From contig NZ_CP138918.1 of NCBI RefSeq assembly GCF_047123305.1, forward strand, positions 2,914,001-2,978,000: DNA of 64,000 bases. The letters run 5' to 3'. A program made the translations under genes and the position numbers. Under the pieces are notes generated by a model, which searched no databases, had not been told where the DNA came from, and saw only the letters and a list, made by a program, of their open reading frames with translations. This document shows positions 8,954 to 18,409 of this stretch, one piece after another; position 1 is the first letter of the stretch, and each line of letters starts with the position of its first letter. The DNA is from Thalassobius sp047123305 (GTDB lineage: Bacteria; Pseudomonadota; Alphaproteobacteria; Rhodobacterales; Rhodobacteraceae).

Positions 8954-9283
8954 CTATTTTGGCGGCAGGGCACGGGCGTTGGTCAGGGCCAGCTCCATCA
9001 ACTGCAAACGGCGGCTGTCATCGCTCATCAGGTCTGTGTCAACATCGACAAAGCCGCCCATACGCCGACCGGTGAAATCCATCTCGCGGGCGCCGTCAAT
9101 GGCCAGCGCTGCGGTCTCGCGCGGTTTGCCGACACGGAACATGCCGCCGTCTTTGTGGACGCCGCAGACCATATTGCCGTGCAGCAGGAAACACAGTCCG
9201 CCAAACATCTTCTTTTCACTGATGCCCGGCTCCTCGCTCAGATCATCGCGCATCAGATGGGCCAATCCTTCGTCATAAGCCAT
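8954..9283 (-). CDS. TfoX N-terminal domain protein
   Basis: A 109-residue stand-alone TfoX_N domain. Motifs include 'ISEKKMFGGLCFLLHGNMVCGV' and 'FRVGKP', the conserved beta-sheet core, ending with 'FTGRRMGGFVDV'. The start has GGAGA just upstream on the minus strand. In gammaproteobacteria TfoX/Sxy proteins carry N and C domains in one chain and control competence. Here the two domains are separate genes (see 26165-26491), as is common in alphaproteobacteria, and a competence role is not established. Confidence 0.85.
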   Translation of the reverse strand: MAYDEGLAHLMRDDLSEEPGISEKKMFGGLCFLLHGNMVCGVHKDGGMFRVGKPRETAALAIDGAREMDFTGRRMGGFVDVDTDLMSDDSRRLQLMELALTNARALPPK

Positions 9284-9450
9284 TGAGGGTCTCCGGTTAG
9301 GGTGGGCAGAGCGTAACCGGCGTTTGGACTTGTGACCAGTGGCAGGGATTTGAGCATTTGCAGATCATTGAAAGGCCAAGCCCCGCAGGAGGGGTTGGAA
9401 AGGCGGCGGGGGTGGATTATCAGGCCTCATTGGATTTTTTGGAGAGTGAC

Positions 9451-10203
9451 ATGCCAAGCGAAATGCCACAGCCGAGCTTTGTTCTGGTGCGCCCACAGAT
9501 GGGGGAAAACATCGGTGCGGCGGCGCGGGCGATGTGGAACTTTGGGCTGGACCGGATGCGGATTGTGGATCCGCGTGACGGCTGGCCAAACCAGCGGGCC
9601 GTGGCGCTAGCCTCGGGCGCGGGGCGGCTGCTGGATGAGGCCGGTGTGCATGACACCGTGGCTGAGGCGCTGGACGACTGCACCTTTGTGTTTGCCACCA
9701 CGGCACGCGGGCGCGGCATGACCAAACCGGTCTATAGCCCTGAGGCGGCGATGGAGCTGGCGCGGCAGAAGATCGCCGCCGGTGAGAAAGTGGCTGTGAT
9801 GTTTGGCCCCGAACGTTCGGGACTGGAAAACGAGGATGTGGCACGGGCCAATGCCATTATCACCGTGCCGGTGAACCCTGAGTTCTTTAGCCTCAATCTG
9901 GCGCAATGTGTGTTGCTGACCGCCTATGAGTTCCGCCGTCAGAGCGTTGAGATTGAGGGCGAACGGGTGGAGATGGCAGGCTCTGACTGGGCCAGCACCA
10001 TCGAGGTTGAGAAATTGGCGGAACATTATGAGGAGCGGCTGGATCAGGCCGGTTTCTTCTTCCCACCTGAGAAGGCGGAGGGGATGAAGGTGAACCTGCG
10101 GAACCTCTGGTCGCGGATGCGGCTGACCCGGTCTGACACGCAGATGCTGCATGGCATTATGCGCCAGATGGTGCGCTGGAAGGATCGCGGCAACGGCGAG
10201 TAA
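9451..10203 (+). CDS. trmJ: tRNA (cytidine/uridine-2'-O-)-methyltransferase TrmJ
   Basis: SPOUT-class methyltransferase of 250 residues that methylates the 2'-OH at position 32 of tRNAs. Signatures are 'FVLVRPQMGENIGAAARAMWNFG', 'VMFGPERSGLENEDVARAN' and 'ITVPVNPEFFSLNLAQCVLL', which form the SPOUT knot and SAM site; a C-terminal helical extension follows. I prefer ATG 9451 (GGAG at 9441-9444) over the upstream TTG at 9358, which would add 31 unconserved residues. TrmL-type alternatives are shorter and lack the C-terminal extension. Confidence 0.85.
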   Translation: MPSEMPQPSFVLVRPQMGENIGAAARAMWNFGLDRMRIVDPRDGWPNQRAVALASGAGRLLDEAGVHDTVAEALDDCTFVFATTARGRGMTKPVYSPEAAMELARQKIAAGEKVAVMFGPERSGLENEDVARANAIITVPVNPEFFSLNLAQCVLLTAYEFRRQSVEIEGERVEMAGSDWASTIEVEKLAEHYEERLDQAGFFFPPEKAEGMKVNLRNLWSRMRLTRSDTQMLHGIMRQMVRWKDRGNGE

Positions 10204-10289
10204 ATCGTCGAGACGCAACGACATCTGGTCGCGGGGGATTGCCGCGGCTGTAAAAGACCCCATATCCTGCGCCGGAACCGGAGGGCAGA

Positions 10290-11444
10290 ATGAGCCAGAA
10301 ACGTAATATTTTCGAAGAGGTTGGCGAGCAATCTGCCAGCAAACCTGCGCCTCAGGGCGGTATGATCGATCAGGGGCGCGGTGGCGCGCGGCGTGGCATT
10401 CGCGCTTGGCTGATGGTGCTGTTTGCCATGGTGGTGGTGATGGTTGTGGTTGGCGGCTTGACCCGTCTGACCGACAGCGGGTTGTCAATCACCGAATGGC
10501 GCCCTGTGACAGGTGCCGTCCCGCCGCTGAATGAGGCGGACTGGCAGGCTGAGTTCGACAAATACAAACAGATCGACCAATGGGCGATTGATAACCAATG
10601 GATGACCCTGGCAGATTTCAAAGAGATCTACTGGTGGGAATGGGGCCACCGTCAGATTGGCCGGGTGATTGGTCTGGTCTGGGCGATTGGGTTCTTTGGC
10701 TTCCTGTTGGCGAAAAAGATCCCTGTGGGTTGGACTGGACGTCTGGCCTTTATCGGCGGACTTGGCGGTTTGCAGGGCGCAGTTGGCTGGTGGATGGTGG
10801 CCTCGGGGGTGACCTCTGGCGAGGGGGTGACCACGGTGGCCTCTTACCGACTGGCGACCCATCTGGGGCTGGCTTTTGTGATCCTTGGCTTCATCGTCTG
10901 GTATATCCTGCAGCTCAGCCGCGAAGAGCGGGAGCTGATGCAGGCGCGGCGGCAGAAAGAGGCCAAGCTTTATGGTATTGCAACCGGCTGGCTGCATCTG
11001 ACCTTCTTGCAGATCCTTCTGGGCGCACTGGTGGCGGGCATTGATGCGGGTCGCAGCTTCACGGACTGGCCGATGATGCAGGGGCAGTTTTTCCCGCCCG
11101 AGGCGTTCTCGATCACACCGGTCTGGAAGAACTTCTTTGAAAACGCCGGTCTGGTGCAGTTTATTCACCGGATCGTCGGCTATCTGCTGTTTGGCTATAG
11201 CGTCATGGCGTTTCTGCGCGGCCGGGCTTCGGCGCATGGGGCAACCCGCGCGGCCTTCACCGCCGCTTTCATTGCGCTGAGCGCGCAGGTGGTGCTGGGC
11301 ATTTACACTGTTGTGACCGCCGCGCCGTGGAATGTGGCGATTGTCCATCAGGTCTTTGCCATCCTTGTCTTTACCTTGATTCTGCGGGCGCGGTTCCTGG
11401 CCGCCAACCCGATTGTGACCTCTATTCGTGGAGCTGTGAAATGA
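10290..11444 (+). CDS. ctaA: haem A synthase CtaA (Cox15 family)
   Basis: Eight-span inner-membrane enzyme of 384 residues that oxidises the haem O methyl group to give haem A for aa3-type cytochrome oxidase. Diagnostic stretches are 'VGGLTRLTDSGLSITEW', 'EFKEIYWWEWGHRQIGR'-type sequence with conserved Glu/His, and 'NAGLVQFIHRIVGYLLF'. The internally repeated four-helix halves are visible. The start has a strong GGAGGG at 10280-10285. The last codons overlap the M32 peptidase start (ATGA). Confidence 0.93.
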   Translation: MSQKRNIFEEVGEQSASKPAPQGGMIDQGRGGARRGIRAWLMVLFAMVVVMVVVGGLTRLTDSGLSITEWRPVTGAVPPLNEADWQAEFDKYKQIDQWAIDNQWMTLADFKEIYWWEWGHRQIGRVIGLVWAIGFFGFLLAKKIPVGWTGRLAFIGGLGGLQGAVGWWMVASGVTSGEGVTTVASYRLATHLGLAFVILGFIVWYILQLSREERELMQARRQKEAKLYGIATGWLHLTFLQILLGALVAGIDAGRSFTDWPMMQGQFFPPEAFSITPVWKNFFENAGLVQFIHRIVGYLLFGYSVMAFLRGRASAHGATRAAFTAAFIALSAQVVLGIYTVVTAAPWNVAIVHQVFAILVFTLILRARFLAANPIVTSIRGAVK

Positions 11445-12916
11445 GTGCGTTTGATGAACTGATGGGCTTTGCCCGGGATACCGCCGCCTTGGGCCAGGTG
11501 GCGGGCCGGTTGGGCTGGGATCAGGAAACCATGATGCCACGCGGGGCAGCCGATCAGCGGTCCGAGGAAATGGCCGCGATGGAGAAAATGCTGCACGCCC
11601 GTCGTACCGATCCCAAGGTGGGGGAATGGTTGGCGGCGATTGATGTGGCCACGCTTGATGAGGTTGGACAGGCGCAGCTGCGTGAAATCCGCCGTTCGTT
11701 TGAGCGCGCCAGCAAGGTGCCGGCGGATCTGGCGGTGGAAATCGCCAAGGTTACCAGCAAAGCGCAGGGCCAATGGGCGCAGGCGCGCGCGGACGAAGAT
11801 GTGCCCGCTTTCCTGCCGGTATTGGAACAGGTTGTGGCGCTGAAACGTCAGGAAGGTCAGGCACTGGCAAATGGCGGTGACGTCTATGACGCCATGATCG
11901 ACGACTATGAGCCCAACATGACCGCGGCCGAGCTGGCGGATATGTTTGGCACCATGCGGCCCCGTCTGGTGGCCCTGCGGGAGGCTGTGCTGGCCGCTGA
12001 AGCCCCGCAGGCGCTGAGCGGGCATTTTGATCCAGCCAAACAGATGGCGCTTAGCGAGAAACTGGCGCTGGCCTTTGGCTATGATCTGACCCACGGTCGC
12101 ATCGACAAGGCGGTGCATCCCTTCTCTTCGGGGTCGGGGCTTGATGTGCGCATCACCACCCGCACCAGTGAGCTGGATCCGTTCAACTGTTTCTATTCCA
12201 CGATCCACGAAGTGGGCCATGCCTGCTATGAGCAGAACGTCGATGACGCCTATCTGCTGACCCCGATTGGCGGTGGCGTGTCGATGGGCGTGCATGAAAG
12301 CCAGAGCCGGATTTATGAAAACCAGCTGGGGCGGTCGGCGCCGTTCACGGGGTGGCTCTTCGCTCAGATGAAAGAGGCCTTTGGGGAGTTCGGCATCGAC
12401 TCGGCGGCGGAGTTTTACCGCACTGTGAACCGGGTGAACGACGGCTATATCCGCACCGAGGCTGATGAGGTGCAGTACAATCTGCATGTCATGCTGCGCT
12501 TTGATCTGGAACGTGCCCTGATGCAGGGCGATCTGGCGGTGATGGACCTGGAAGCGGCCTGGAACGACCGGTTCCATGCGGACTTCGGCTATGCGGTGGA
12601 CAGGCCATCGAACGGCTGTTTGCAGGATGTGCACTGGTCGGTCGGCCTGTTTGGCTATTTCCCAACCTATTCGCTGGGCAATGTCTATGCGGGCTGCCTG
12701 AACAAAGCGCTGCGCGACGCGTTGCCAGATCTGGACGGGCAGCTGGCCGAAGGCGACACCTCGGCAGCAACCAAATGGCTGGGTGAAAACCTGCAGACTC
12801 ACGGCGGCCTTTATGCCCCGCGCGACGTCATCACCCGCGCCAGCGGCATGACGCCAAGTGCTGGGCCTTTGCTGGACTATCTGGATGAGAAGTTCAAAGG
12901 CATTTACGGGCTGTAA
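11441..12916 (+). CDS. M32 family metallocarboxypeptidase
   Basis: Thermostable carboxypeptidase 1 (Taq) family, 491 residues. The zinc motif HEVGH is at residues 256-260, and the third ligand Glu lies in the following 'MGVHESQSRIYENQLGRS'. 'DVRITTRTSELDPFNCFYSTIHE' and 'DEVQYNLHVMLRFDLE' are family signatures. It removes C-terminal residues from peptides in the cytoplasm. ATG 11441 overlaps the ctaA stop by four bases, which sets the start and shows coupling. An intrinsic terminator follows. Confidence 0.93.
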   Translation: MSAFDELMGFARDTAALGQVAGRLGWDQETMMPRGAADQRSEEMAAMEKMLHARRTDPKVGEWLAAIDVATLDEVGQAQLREIRRSFERASKVPADLAVEIAKVTSKAQGQWAQARADEDVPAFLPVLEQVVALKRQEGQALANGGDVYDAMIDDYEPNMTAAELADMFGTMRPRLVALREAVLAAEAPQALSGHFDPAKQMALSEKLALAFGYDLTHGRIDKAVHPFSSGSGLDVRITTRTSELDPFNCFYSTIHEVGHACYEQNVDDAYLLTPIGGGVSMGVHESQSRIYENQLGRSAPFTGWLFAQMKEAFGEFGIDSAAEFYRTVNRVNDGYIRTEADEVQYNLHVMLRFDLERALMQGDLAVMDLEAAWNDRFHADFGYAVDRPSNGCLQDVHWSVGLFGYFPTYSLGNVYAGCLNKALRDALPDLDGQLAEGDTSAATKWLGENLQTHGGLYAPRDVITRASGMTPSAGPLLDYLDEKFKGIYGL

Positions 12917-12930
12917 CATCTGAGCAGGGG

Positions 12931-12955
12931 AAAGGGGCCGGGAGGCCCTTTTTTG
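12931..12955 (+). terminator. Rho-independent terminator after the M32 peptidase gene
   Basis: GGGCC-GGGA-GGCCC stem-loop followed by six T, with A residues on the 5' side that extend the stem. It lies about 15 bp after the stop. Confidence 0.8.
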
Positions 12956-13099
12956 CCTCTTTTCTTGCCCCGGTTACTCACCTTGGCGTGCAGGCAATCG
13001 GGCGCCAGCGACGCACTGTTTCTCTGGTGGAAACGATAAGGCTTTGATAGGTTTAAGGAAGAGAGTGCTTCGGCCATCACTATTGAGAATTCTTCGCCC

Positions 13100-13780
13100 A
13101 TGACCGTCGAAATTCCCGCTCATAAACTGGTCTATATGCCGGTGCCCAAAGCCGCCTGCACCTCGGTCAAGGCGGCGCTGTCGACCATCGATCCAGCCAG
13201 GCCCCTGACAGCGGCGCAGATCGCAGAAGATGAGCATATTGTTCATGATGTCTACCAGACGCGCCGGTTCCGGCCGCATCGCTGGGAACCGTTTTGCGAC
13301 GGCACCTGGTGGCGGTTTGCGGTGGTGCGGGATCCATTGAAGCGGGTGTTGTCGGTCTACACTGACATGATCATGAGCCGTAATATCCTGTCGCACAGCC
13401 CACGTCTGCGCGATCAGTCAGAGCTGCCGATTGATCCCGATCCGGATTTCTTCTTTCAAAACCTACTGGAATACATGGAGCATTCTTCGATCATCAAGCA
13501 CCATGCGCTGTCTTCGCATCTGTTCCTTGGCAAGGATCCGGCGCAGTTTGACCGCTGGTATCGCACCGATGAACTGGATCTATTGGCACAAGACATGTCG
13601 GACCACGTCAGGCGGGAAGTGAAAATCCCCCGCGCCAACTCTTCCAAAGGCAAGTTGGATCCAGACGAATTAAAGCTAAAAACTCACAAGAGCCTCGCCG
13701 GCTATCTGGAGGAGGAATATGAGGTTCTGTCAGGCTATTTTCCCAATCCTTACAAACGCAGCCTTTCTTCGCTGATCTGA
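13100..13780 (+). CDS. sulfotransferase family 2 protein
   Basis: A 226-residue cytosolic sulfotransferase-like protein. The PAPS 5'-phosphosulfate loop is 'PVPKAACTSVKAAL' near residues 14-27, and the 3'-phosphate motif is 'FAVVRDPLKRVLSVYTD' near residues 73-89. Such proteins usually sulfate carbohydrates or surface glycans; no substrate can be read from the context. ATG 13100 is the first plausible start, with no strong Shine-Dalgarno. It stands alone between two convergent or unrelated genes. Confidence 0.8.
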   Translation: MTVEIPAHKLVYMPVPKAACTSVKAALSTIDPARPLTAAQIAEDEHIVHDVYQTRRFRPHRWEPFCDGTWWRFAVVRDPLKRVLSVYTDMIMSRNILSHSPRLRDQSELPIDPDPDFFFQNLLEYMEHSSIIKHHALSSHLFLGKDPAQFDRWYRTDELDLLAQDMSDHVRREVKIPRANSSKGKLDPDELKLKTHKSLAGYLEEEYEVLSGYFPNPYKRSLSSLI

Positions 13781-13802
13781 CCCTCTGTCGCTGTGGGCGG
13801 TG

Positions 13803-14504
13803 TTAGCGCCCCTGAAAGGCGCTGTACCAGTCACGGCGGTTGAAGGTGACACCTTCGCCCAGTGTCAGATTGGCCATGATGCCGAAGGTGGTCGCGTTGC
13901 CATCATGCTGTGACACACGCGCCGACATGCTGGCCCCGCGGCCCAGATCGCGGCTAAGGCCAAGGTAGACACTGTCGGCATTGCCGCTGTCCAGATCGGC
14001 GAAATGGGCGCCGCCAAAGGCTTGCCACTGCTGCGTTGCGCCGAATTCAAACGTCGCTTTAAACCCGCCCAGCGTGCCAGAGCCGGTGGCCCCAGTGGTG
14101 ATTGGCTTTTGCTGGCCAACATAGGCCTCCAGTCCCCAGGGGCCGGGGCGATAGGCCAGTTCTGCGCCATAGATCAGGAAACTGGTGCCAAGGCGGTCCT
14201 CACCGCTGACAAAACCACCGATATCAAGGTCGTCGTTTGGACTGTAGATCAGGTGAAGCCCCAGAAAAGGGGAGGTGGAATCGACCGCTTCGAACTTACT
14301 CATCCCCAGATCAATCTGGGCGTTGAACGGGCTGTCGAAACGGGTCTGGAACGACCCTTCGGCGCGTTTGAAATTCACACTGGTGTCGCTGTTGTGGGCA
14401 AGGTTCAGACGCAGCTCTCCCGACAACAGGTCTTCTGCCAATGCAGAGGTGGGCAAGAGGGCCAAAAGCGGGAGTGCGTACCGGAGAGGAGTGAAATCAG
14501 GCAT
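13803..14504 (-). CDS. outer-membrane beta-barrel protein, unknown role
   Basis: A 233-residue secreted protein with a clear signal peptide (residues 1-23, ...LLPTSALAED). The mature part alternates polar and aromatic residues in short strands, as in 'FGGAHFADLDSGNADSVYLGLSRDL', separated by Gly/Asp turns. This resembles small porin-like barrels of roseobacters. No named family was recognised. Expression is likely from its own promoter in the gap upstream (14505-14685). Confidence 0.6.
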   Translation of the reverse strand: MPDFTPLRYALPLLALLPTSALAEDLLSGELRLNLAHNSDTSVNFKRAEGSFQTRFDSPFNAQIDLGMSKFEAVDSTSPFLGLHLIYSPNDDLDIGGFVSGEDRLGTSFLIYGAELAYRPGPWGLEAYVGQQKPITTGATGSGTLGGFKATFEFGATQQWQAFGGAHFADLDSGNADSVYLGLSRDLGRGASMSARVSQHDGNATTFGIMANLTLGEGVTFNRRDWYSAFQGR

Positions 14505-14685
14505 GTCAGATCCATCAGAAAGAGAATGTGGTTTAAGGCGTTAATATGTGGGGCGCAGGTACGACCGGGAAAGATCTGGATCAAAGACGGCCGAACATGT
14601 GCAATGCTGGAACCGTGTCTGAACAGGCTTGCGTTCAGCGTCAAACAGCTGGGACCGGGTTCAGTAACCATCGGCGGTATCATGC

Positions 14686-14714
14686 AAAAAGCCGCCCGGA
14701 ACGGGGCGGCTTTT
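14686..14714 (-). terminator. terminator of gyrA (bidirectional)
   Basis: GCCGCCC-GGAAC-GGGGCGGC hairpin flanked by A-run and T-run on opposite sides, so it can act on both strands. It lies 24 bp past the gyrA stop on the minus strand. Confidence 0.8.
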
Positions 14715-14737
14715 CGCTTGTTTGCTGTTAGGTGGCC

Positions 14738-17503
14738 TTAGCTCTCGGTGGCTTCGCCGTTGGTCTCTGTGACCTCACCGTCGGCTTCATCGTCCTGTTC
14801 CACCACACGGGCCACGGTGACAACCACCTCCCCCTTGCCGGTGTTGAACACCTTGACGCCGCCCGCCGACCGGGACCGGAACGAGATGCCGTCAACCGGC
14901 ACACGGATCGATTGGCCCTTGGAGGTGGCGAGCATGACCTGATCGTCCATCTCAACCGGGAAAGAGGCAACCAGCTGACCGCCGCGCATGGCTTTGTCCA
15001 TCGCAGCCACACCCAGACCGCCACGCCCCCGGACAGGGTAGTCATGGCTGGAGCTAAGCTTGCCAGCGCCGCCTTCGGTGATGGTGAGGATCAGGTTTTC
15101 GACCGCCGACATTTCGGCGTAGCGTTCCTGGCTCAGCTCACCTGCGGGCACATCCTCTTCGTCGCCTTCTGCGTCATCCGCCAGACCGGCCACGGCACGG
15201 CGCATTTTGAGGTATGCCGCGCGCTCTTCCGATGTGGCGTCGAAATGTCGGATCACCGACATCGAAACAACCTCATCATCACCGTTCAACTTGATGCCAC
15301 GTACACCCACAGACGAACGTGAGTTGAACACCCGAACCTCTGTGGTTGGGAACCGGATTGCCCGGCCAGAATTGGTCACCAGCATCACATCGTCGTCTTC
15401 CGAACAAATGCGGGCGTTGATCAGGCGGGTGTCGGCGTGATCATCCTCGAACTTCATGGCGATCTTGCCGTTGGATTTCACATTGGTGAAATCCGACAGC
15501 CGGTTGCGACGCACGGTGCCTGCGGAGGTGGCAAAGACCACCTGCAAGTCGTTCCATTCGTCCTCTGGCCGGTCTACGGGCATAATGGCGGCGATGGACA
15601 CACCAGTCGGGATCGGCAATATGTTCACAATCGCCTTGCCCTTCGCGGTGCGTCCACCCAGCGGCAGGCGCCAGGTCTTCAGCTTATAGGCCATGCCATC
15701 GGTGGTGAAGAACAACAGCTGAGTGTGGGTGTTGGCCACAAAGAGGGTGGTGATCACATCCTCTTCTTTGGTCTGCATCCCCGACACGCCTTTGCCGCCG
15801 CGCTTCTGGGCGCGGAAATCCGCCAGCGGGGTCCGTTTGATGTAACCGCCGGAAGTCACGGTGACGACCATATCCTCACGTTCAATGAGGTCTTCGTCAT
15901 CCATGTCACCGGACCAGTCAACGATCTCGGTGCGGCGATCAACGGCGAATTTCTCTTTCACCTCAGCCAGTTCGGCGTTGATGATTTCCATGATGCGATC
16001 GCGCGAAGCCAGGATTTCCAGACATTCGCGAATCTTTTCGGCCAGTTCCTGCAGCTCATCGGTGACTTCTTTCACACCGATCTGGGTCAGACGCTGAAGG
16101 CGCAGTTCAAGAATGGCGCGGGCCTGGGTTTCGGACAGGTTGTAGGTGCCGTCCTCATTCATTTTGTGGGTCGGATCGTCGATCAGCTGGATGTATTCCG
16201 CGATGTCCTGCGCCGGCCAGCGGCGGGTCATCAGCTTCTCGCGGGCCTCAGCAGCATCCGCAGACGAGCGGATGGCGGCGACAATTTCGTCTACATTCGA
16301 CACAGCCACAGCCAGACCACACAGGATATGGCTGCGTTCACGGGCCTTGCGCAGCTCAAAAGCGGTGCGGCGGGCCACAACATCTTCGCGGAAATCAAGG
16401 AAGCTGGTCAGGAAACGGCGCAGCGTCAGCTGTTCTGGACGACCACCGTTCAGTGCCAGCATGTTACAGCCGAAATAGGTCTGCATCGGGGTGAAGCGGA
16501 ACAACTGGTTCAGCACCACATCCGGGGTGGCATCCCGTTTCAGTTCGATGACAACACGCACGCCGTTCCGGTCGGATTCATCCTGCACATGGGCGATGCC
16601 CTCAAGCTTCTTATCGCGGACCTGCTCGGCGATCTTTTCGATCATCGAGGCCTTGTTCACCTGATAAGGGATCTCATCGATGACAATGGCGTAGCGATCC
16701 TTGCGGATCTCTTCGACCCGGGTTTTGGAACGGATCACAACGCTGCCACGGCCTTCCAGGTAGGCTTTGCGCGCGCCAGAACGGCCCAGCATGATGCCGC
16801 CAGTAGGGAAGTCGGGACCGGGCACGTAGTTGATCAGCTGTTCACTGGTCAGGTCCGGATCCTCGATCAAGGCCTGACAGGCATCGATAACTTCGCCCAG
16901 GTTATGCGGCGGAATGTTGGTGGCCATACCCACCGCGATACCACCTGCGCCATTGACCAGCATGTTGGGGAACCGCGACGGCAGAACCGTTGGTTCTTTG
17001 TCCTTGCCGTCGTAGTTGTCCTGAAAATCTACCGTGTCTTTTTCGATATCCGCCAGCACAAAGGCGGCGGGTTTGTCCATCCGCACCTCGGTGTAGCGCA
17101 TCGCCGCGGGGTTGTCCCCGTCCATCGAGCCGAAGTTGCCCTGACCGTCAAGAAGCGGCAGCGACATGGAGAAATCCTGCGCCATCCGCACCAAGGCGTC
17201 ATAGATCGCGCTGTCGCCATGCGGGTGGTATTTACCCATCACATCACCGACGGGACGGGCCGACTTGCGGTAGGCCTTTTCGTGGGTGTTTCCGGTCTCA
17301 TGCATGGCATAAAGAATGCGGCGGTGTACCGGTTTCAGACCATCGCGCAGATCGGGAATCGCACGGCTGACGATCACGCTCATGGCGTAATCGAGGTAAG
17401 AGGTGCGCATCTCATCGGTGATGGAAACGGAAGGCCCGTCAAAAGCCATGCGCTCGCGCGGTTTTTCTTCTTCGTTTTCAGGAGTTTGGGGCGTATCGCT
17501 CAC
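14738..17503 (-). CDS. gyrA: DNA gyrase subunit A
   Basis: Breakage-reunion subunit of gyrase, 921 residues, introducing negative supercoils with GyrB. The catalytic Tyr is Tyr137 in 'AAMRYTEVR'. The quinolone-determining region is 'GKYHPHGDSAIYD' with Ser98 and Asp102, equivalent to E. coli Ser83 and Asp87, so both are unmutated. The GyrA box is present as 'QKRGGKGV', followed by the six-bladed C-terminal wrapping domain. An acidic tail rich in Glu/Asp/Ala is typical. The start is GTG at 17503; the next Met (residue 19) would cut a poorly conserved leader. Confidence 0.97.
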   Translation of the reverse strand: MSDTPQTPENEEEKPRERMAFDGPSVSITDEMRTSYLDYAMSVIVSRAIPDLRDGLKPVHRRILYAMHETGNTHEKAYRKSARPVGDVMGKYHPHGDSAIYDALVRMAQDFSMSLPLLDGQGNFGSMDGDNPAAMRYTEVRMDKPAAFVLADIEKDTVDFQDNYDGKDKEPTVLPSRFPNMLVNGAGGIAVGMATNIPPHNLGEVIDACQALIEDPDLTSEQLINYVPGPDFPTGGIMLGRSGARKAYLEGRGSVVIRSKTRVEEIRKDRYAIVIDEIPYQVNKASMIEKIAEQVRDKKLEGIAHVQDESDRNGVRVVIELKRDATPDVVLNQLFRFTPMQTYFGCNMLALNGGRPEQLTLRRFLTSFLDFREDVVARRTAFELRKARERSHILCGLAVAVSNVDEIVAAIRSSADAAEAREKLMTRRWPAQDIAEYIQLIDDPTHKMNEDGTYNLSETQARAILELRLQRLTQIGVKEVTDELQELAEKIRECLEILASRDRIMEIINAELAEVKEKFAVDRRTEIVDWSGDMDDEDLIEREDMVVTVTSGGYIKRTPLADFRAQKRGGKGVSGMQTKEEDVITTLFVANTHTQLLFFTTDGMAYKLKTWRLPLGGRTAKGKAIVNILPIPTGVSIAAIMPVDRPEDEWNDLQVVFATSAGTVRRNRLSDFTNVKSNGKIAMKFEDDHADTRLINARICSEDDDVMLVTNSGRAIRFPTTEVRVFNSRSSVGVRGIKLNGDDEVVSMSVIRHFDATSEERAAYLKMRRAVAGLADDAEGDEEDVPAGELSQERYAEMSAVENLILTITEGGAGKLSSSHDYPVRGRGGLGVAAMDKAMRGGQLVASFPVEMDDQVMLATSKGQSIRVPVDGISFRSRSAGGVKVFNTGKGEVVVTVARVVEQDDEADGEVTETNGEATES

Positions 17504-17546
17504 GTCTCGGCCACTCTGCTTTCTTGGTCTATATTTTGTTGTAAAC

Positions 17547-17576
17547 TTTATAACAGAGGCAGGATATGGCCTGCAA
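17547..17576 (-). promoter_or_regulatory. candidate sigma-70 promoter of gyrA
   Basis: Reading the minus strand, TTGCAG (17576-17571) and TATAAA (17552-17547) are separated by 18 bp, about 45 bp before the gyrA start. The shifted hexamer TTATAA would give a 17-bp spacer. This is predicted from the consensus only. Confidence 0.5.
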
Positions 17577-17674
17577 TGCTTCGTTTGCTTACAGCGATTT
17601 AAGGCGGATTTTTTGGGGTTGGTGCGGGGCGACCAGAAGCCGGGATTTGAGTCTGATTGCGAGCGCGTTCGGGC

Positions 17675-18295
17675 CTAGCTGGCAAAGCCAAATGCCTTCA
17701 GCCCGTCGAGCACAAACTGCACCGACAGTGCCGCCAGCAACATCCCCAGCAGCCGGGTCACAACAGTGATGCCAGTCTTGCCGAGGGCGCGCTCCAACAG
17801 GCCGGCGCTGAAGAACAGCACCAAAGTGATCAGCAACACCATCAGCATGATCGTCAGGGTTGAGGCCAGGCCGGCCCAGCCCGGATGCTGACCGGCCAGC
17901 AGGATCACCGTTGCGATGGAACCGGGCCCAGAAATCAGCGGGATCGCCAGCGGGAAGACGGACGGGTCGTCATTTTGATCTTCTTCCTCGGCCTGATCCT
18001 CGCGCCGTTTGGTGCGCCGCTGGAACAACATGTCCAATGCGGTCAGGAACAGCAGGATCCCACCTGCGATGCGGAAGGCGGGCATAGAGATGCCGACGAA
18101 GCCCAGAACCGCCTCTCCGAACAGGGCAAAGAGCGAGAGCAGGATGCCAGCAGTCAGACAGGCGCGCAGGGCAATTCGGCGGCGTTTTTCCGGCGACATG
18201 CCTTGGGTGAGCGCCACAAAGATTGGCGCCAAGCCGATCGGATCCATGATCACAAACAGCGTGACAAAACCTGTGATGAAAAATGCGCTGTCCAT
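17675..18295 (-). CDS. MarC family integral membrane protein
   Basis: A 206-residue protein with six predicted membrane helices. 'TLFVIMDPIGLAPIFVALTQG' at the start and 'PLAIPLISGPGSIATVILL' in the middle are the two repeated MarC/UPF0056 signatures. A charged cytoplasmic loop (about residues 92-110, QRRTKRREDQAEEEDQ) divides the two halves. Despite the name, the family has no proven role in antibiotic resistance and its substrate is unknown. It is transcribed alone. Confidence 0.88.
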   Translation of the reverse strand: MDSAFFITGFVTLFVIMDPIGLAPIFVALTQGMSPEKRRRIALRACLTAGILLSLFALFGEAVLGFVGISMPAFRIAGGILLFLTALDMLFQRRTKRREDQAEEEDQNDDPSVFPLAIPLISGPGSIATVILLAGQHPGWAGLASTLTIMLMVLLITLVLFFSAGLLERALGKTGITVVTRLLGMLLAALSVQFVLDGLKAFGFAS

Positions 18296-18409
18296 GGCGG
18301 CCTTCGGATTGGAGTGTTGGGTCCTGGTTCAGAGGCCACGATTGGCCAAGCGCCGGGTGGATGCAATGATAAAGTTCGCGGCTGCTAAGGGCCCATAATA
18401 GCTAGGGCA

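Noticed and set aside
11348..12919. 523-codon open frame antisense to the M32 peptidase gene
   Set aside because: Mirror of a well-conserved enzyme gene with matching coordinates; no independent support.
15437..17602. 721-codon open frame antisense to gyrA
   Set aside because: A shadow of the high-GC gyrA codons; no ribosome site and low-complexity His/Gly composition.
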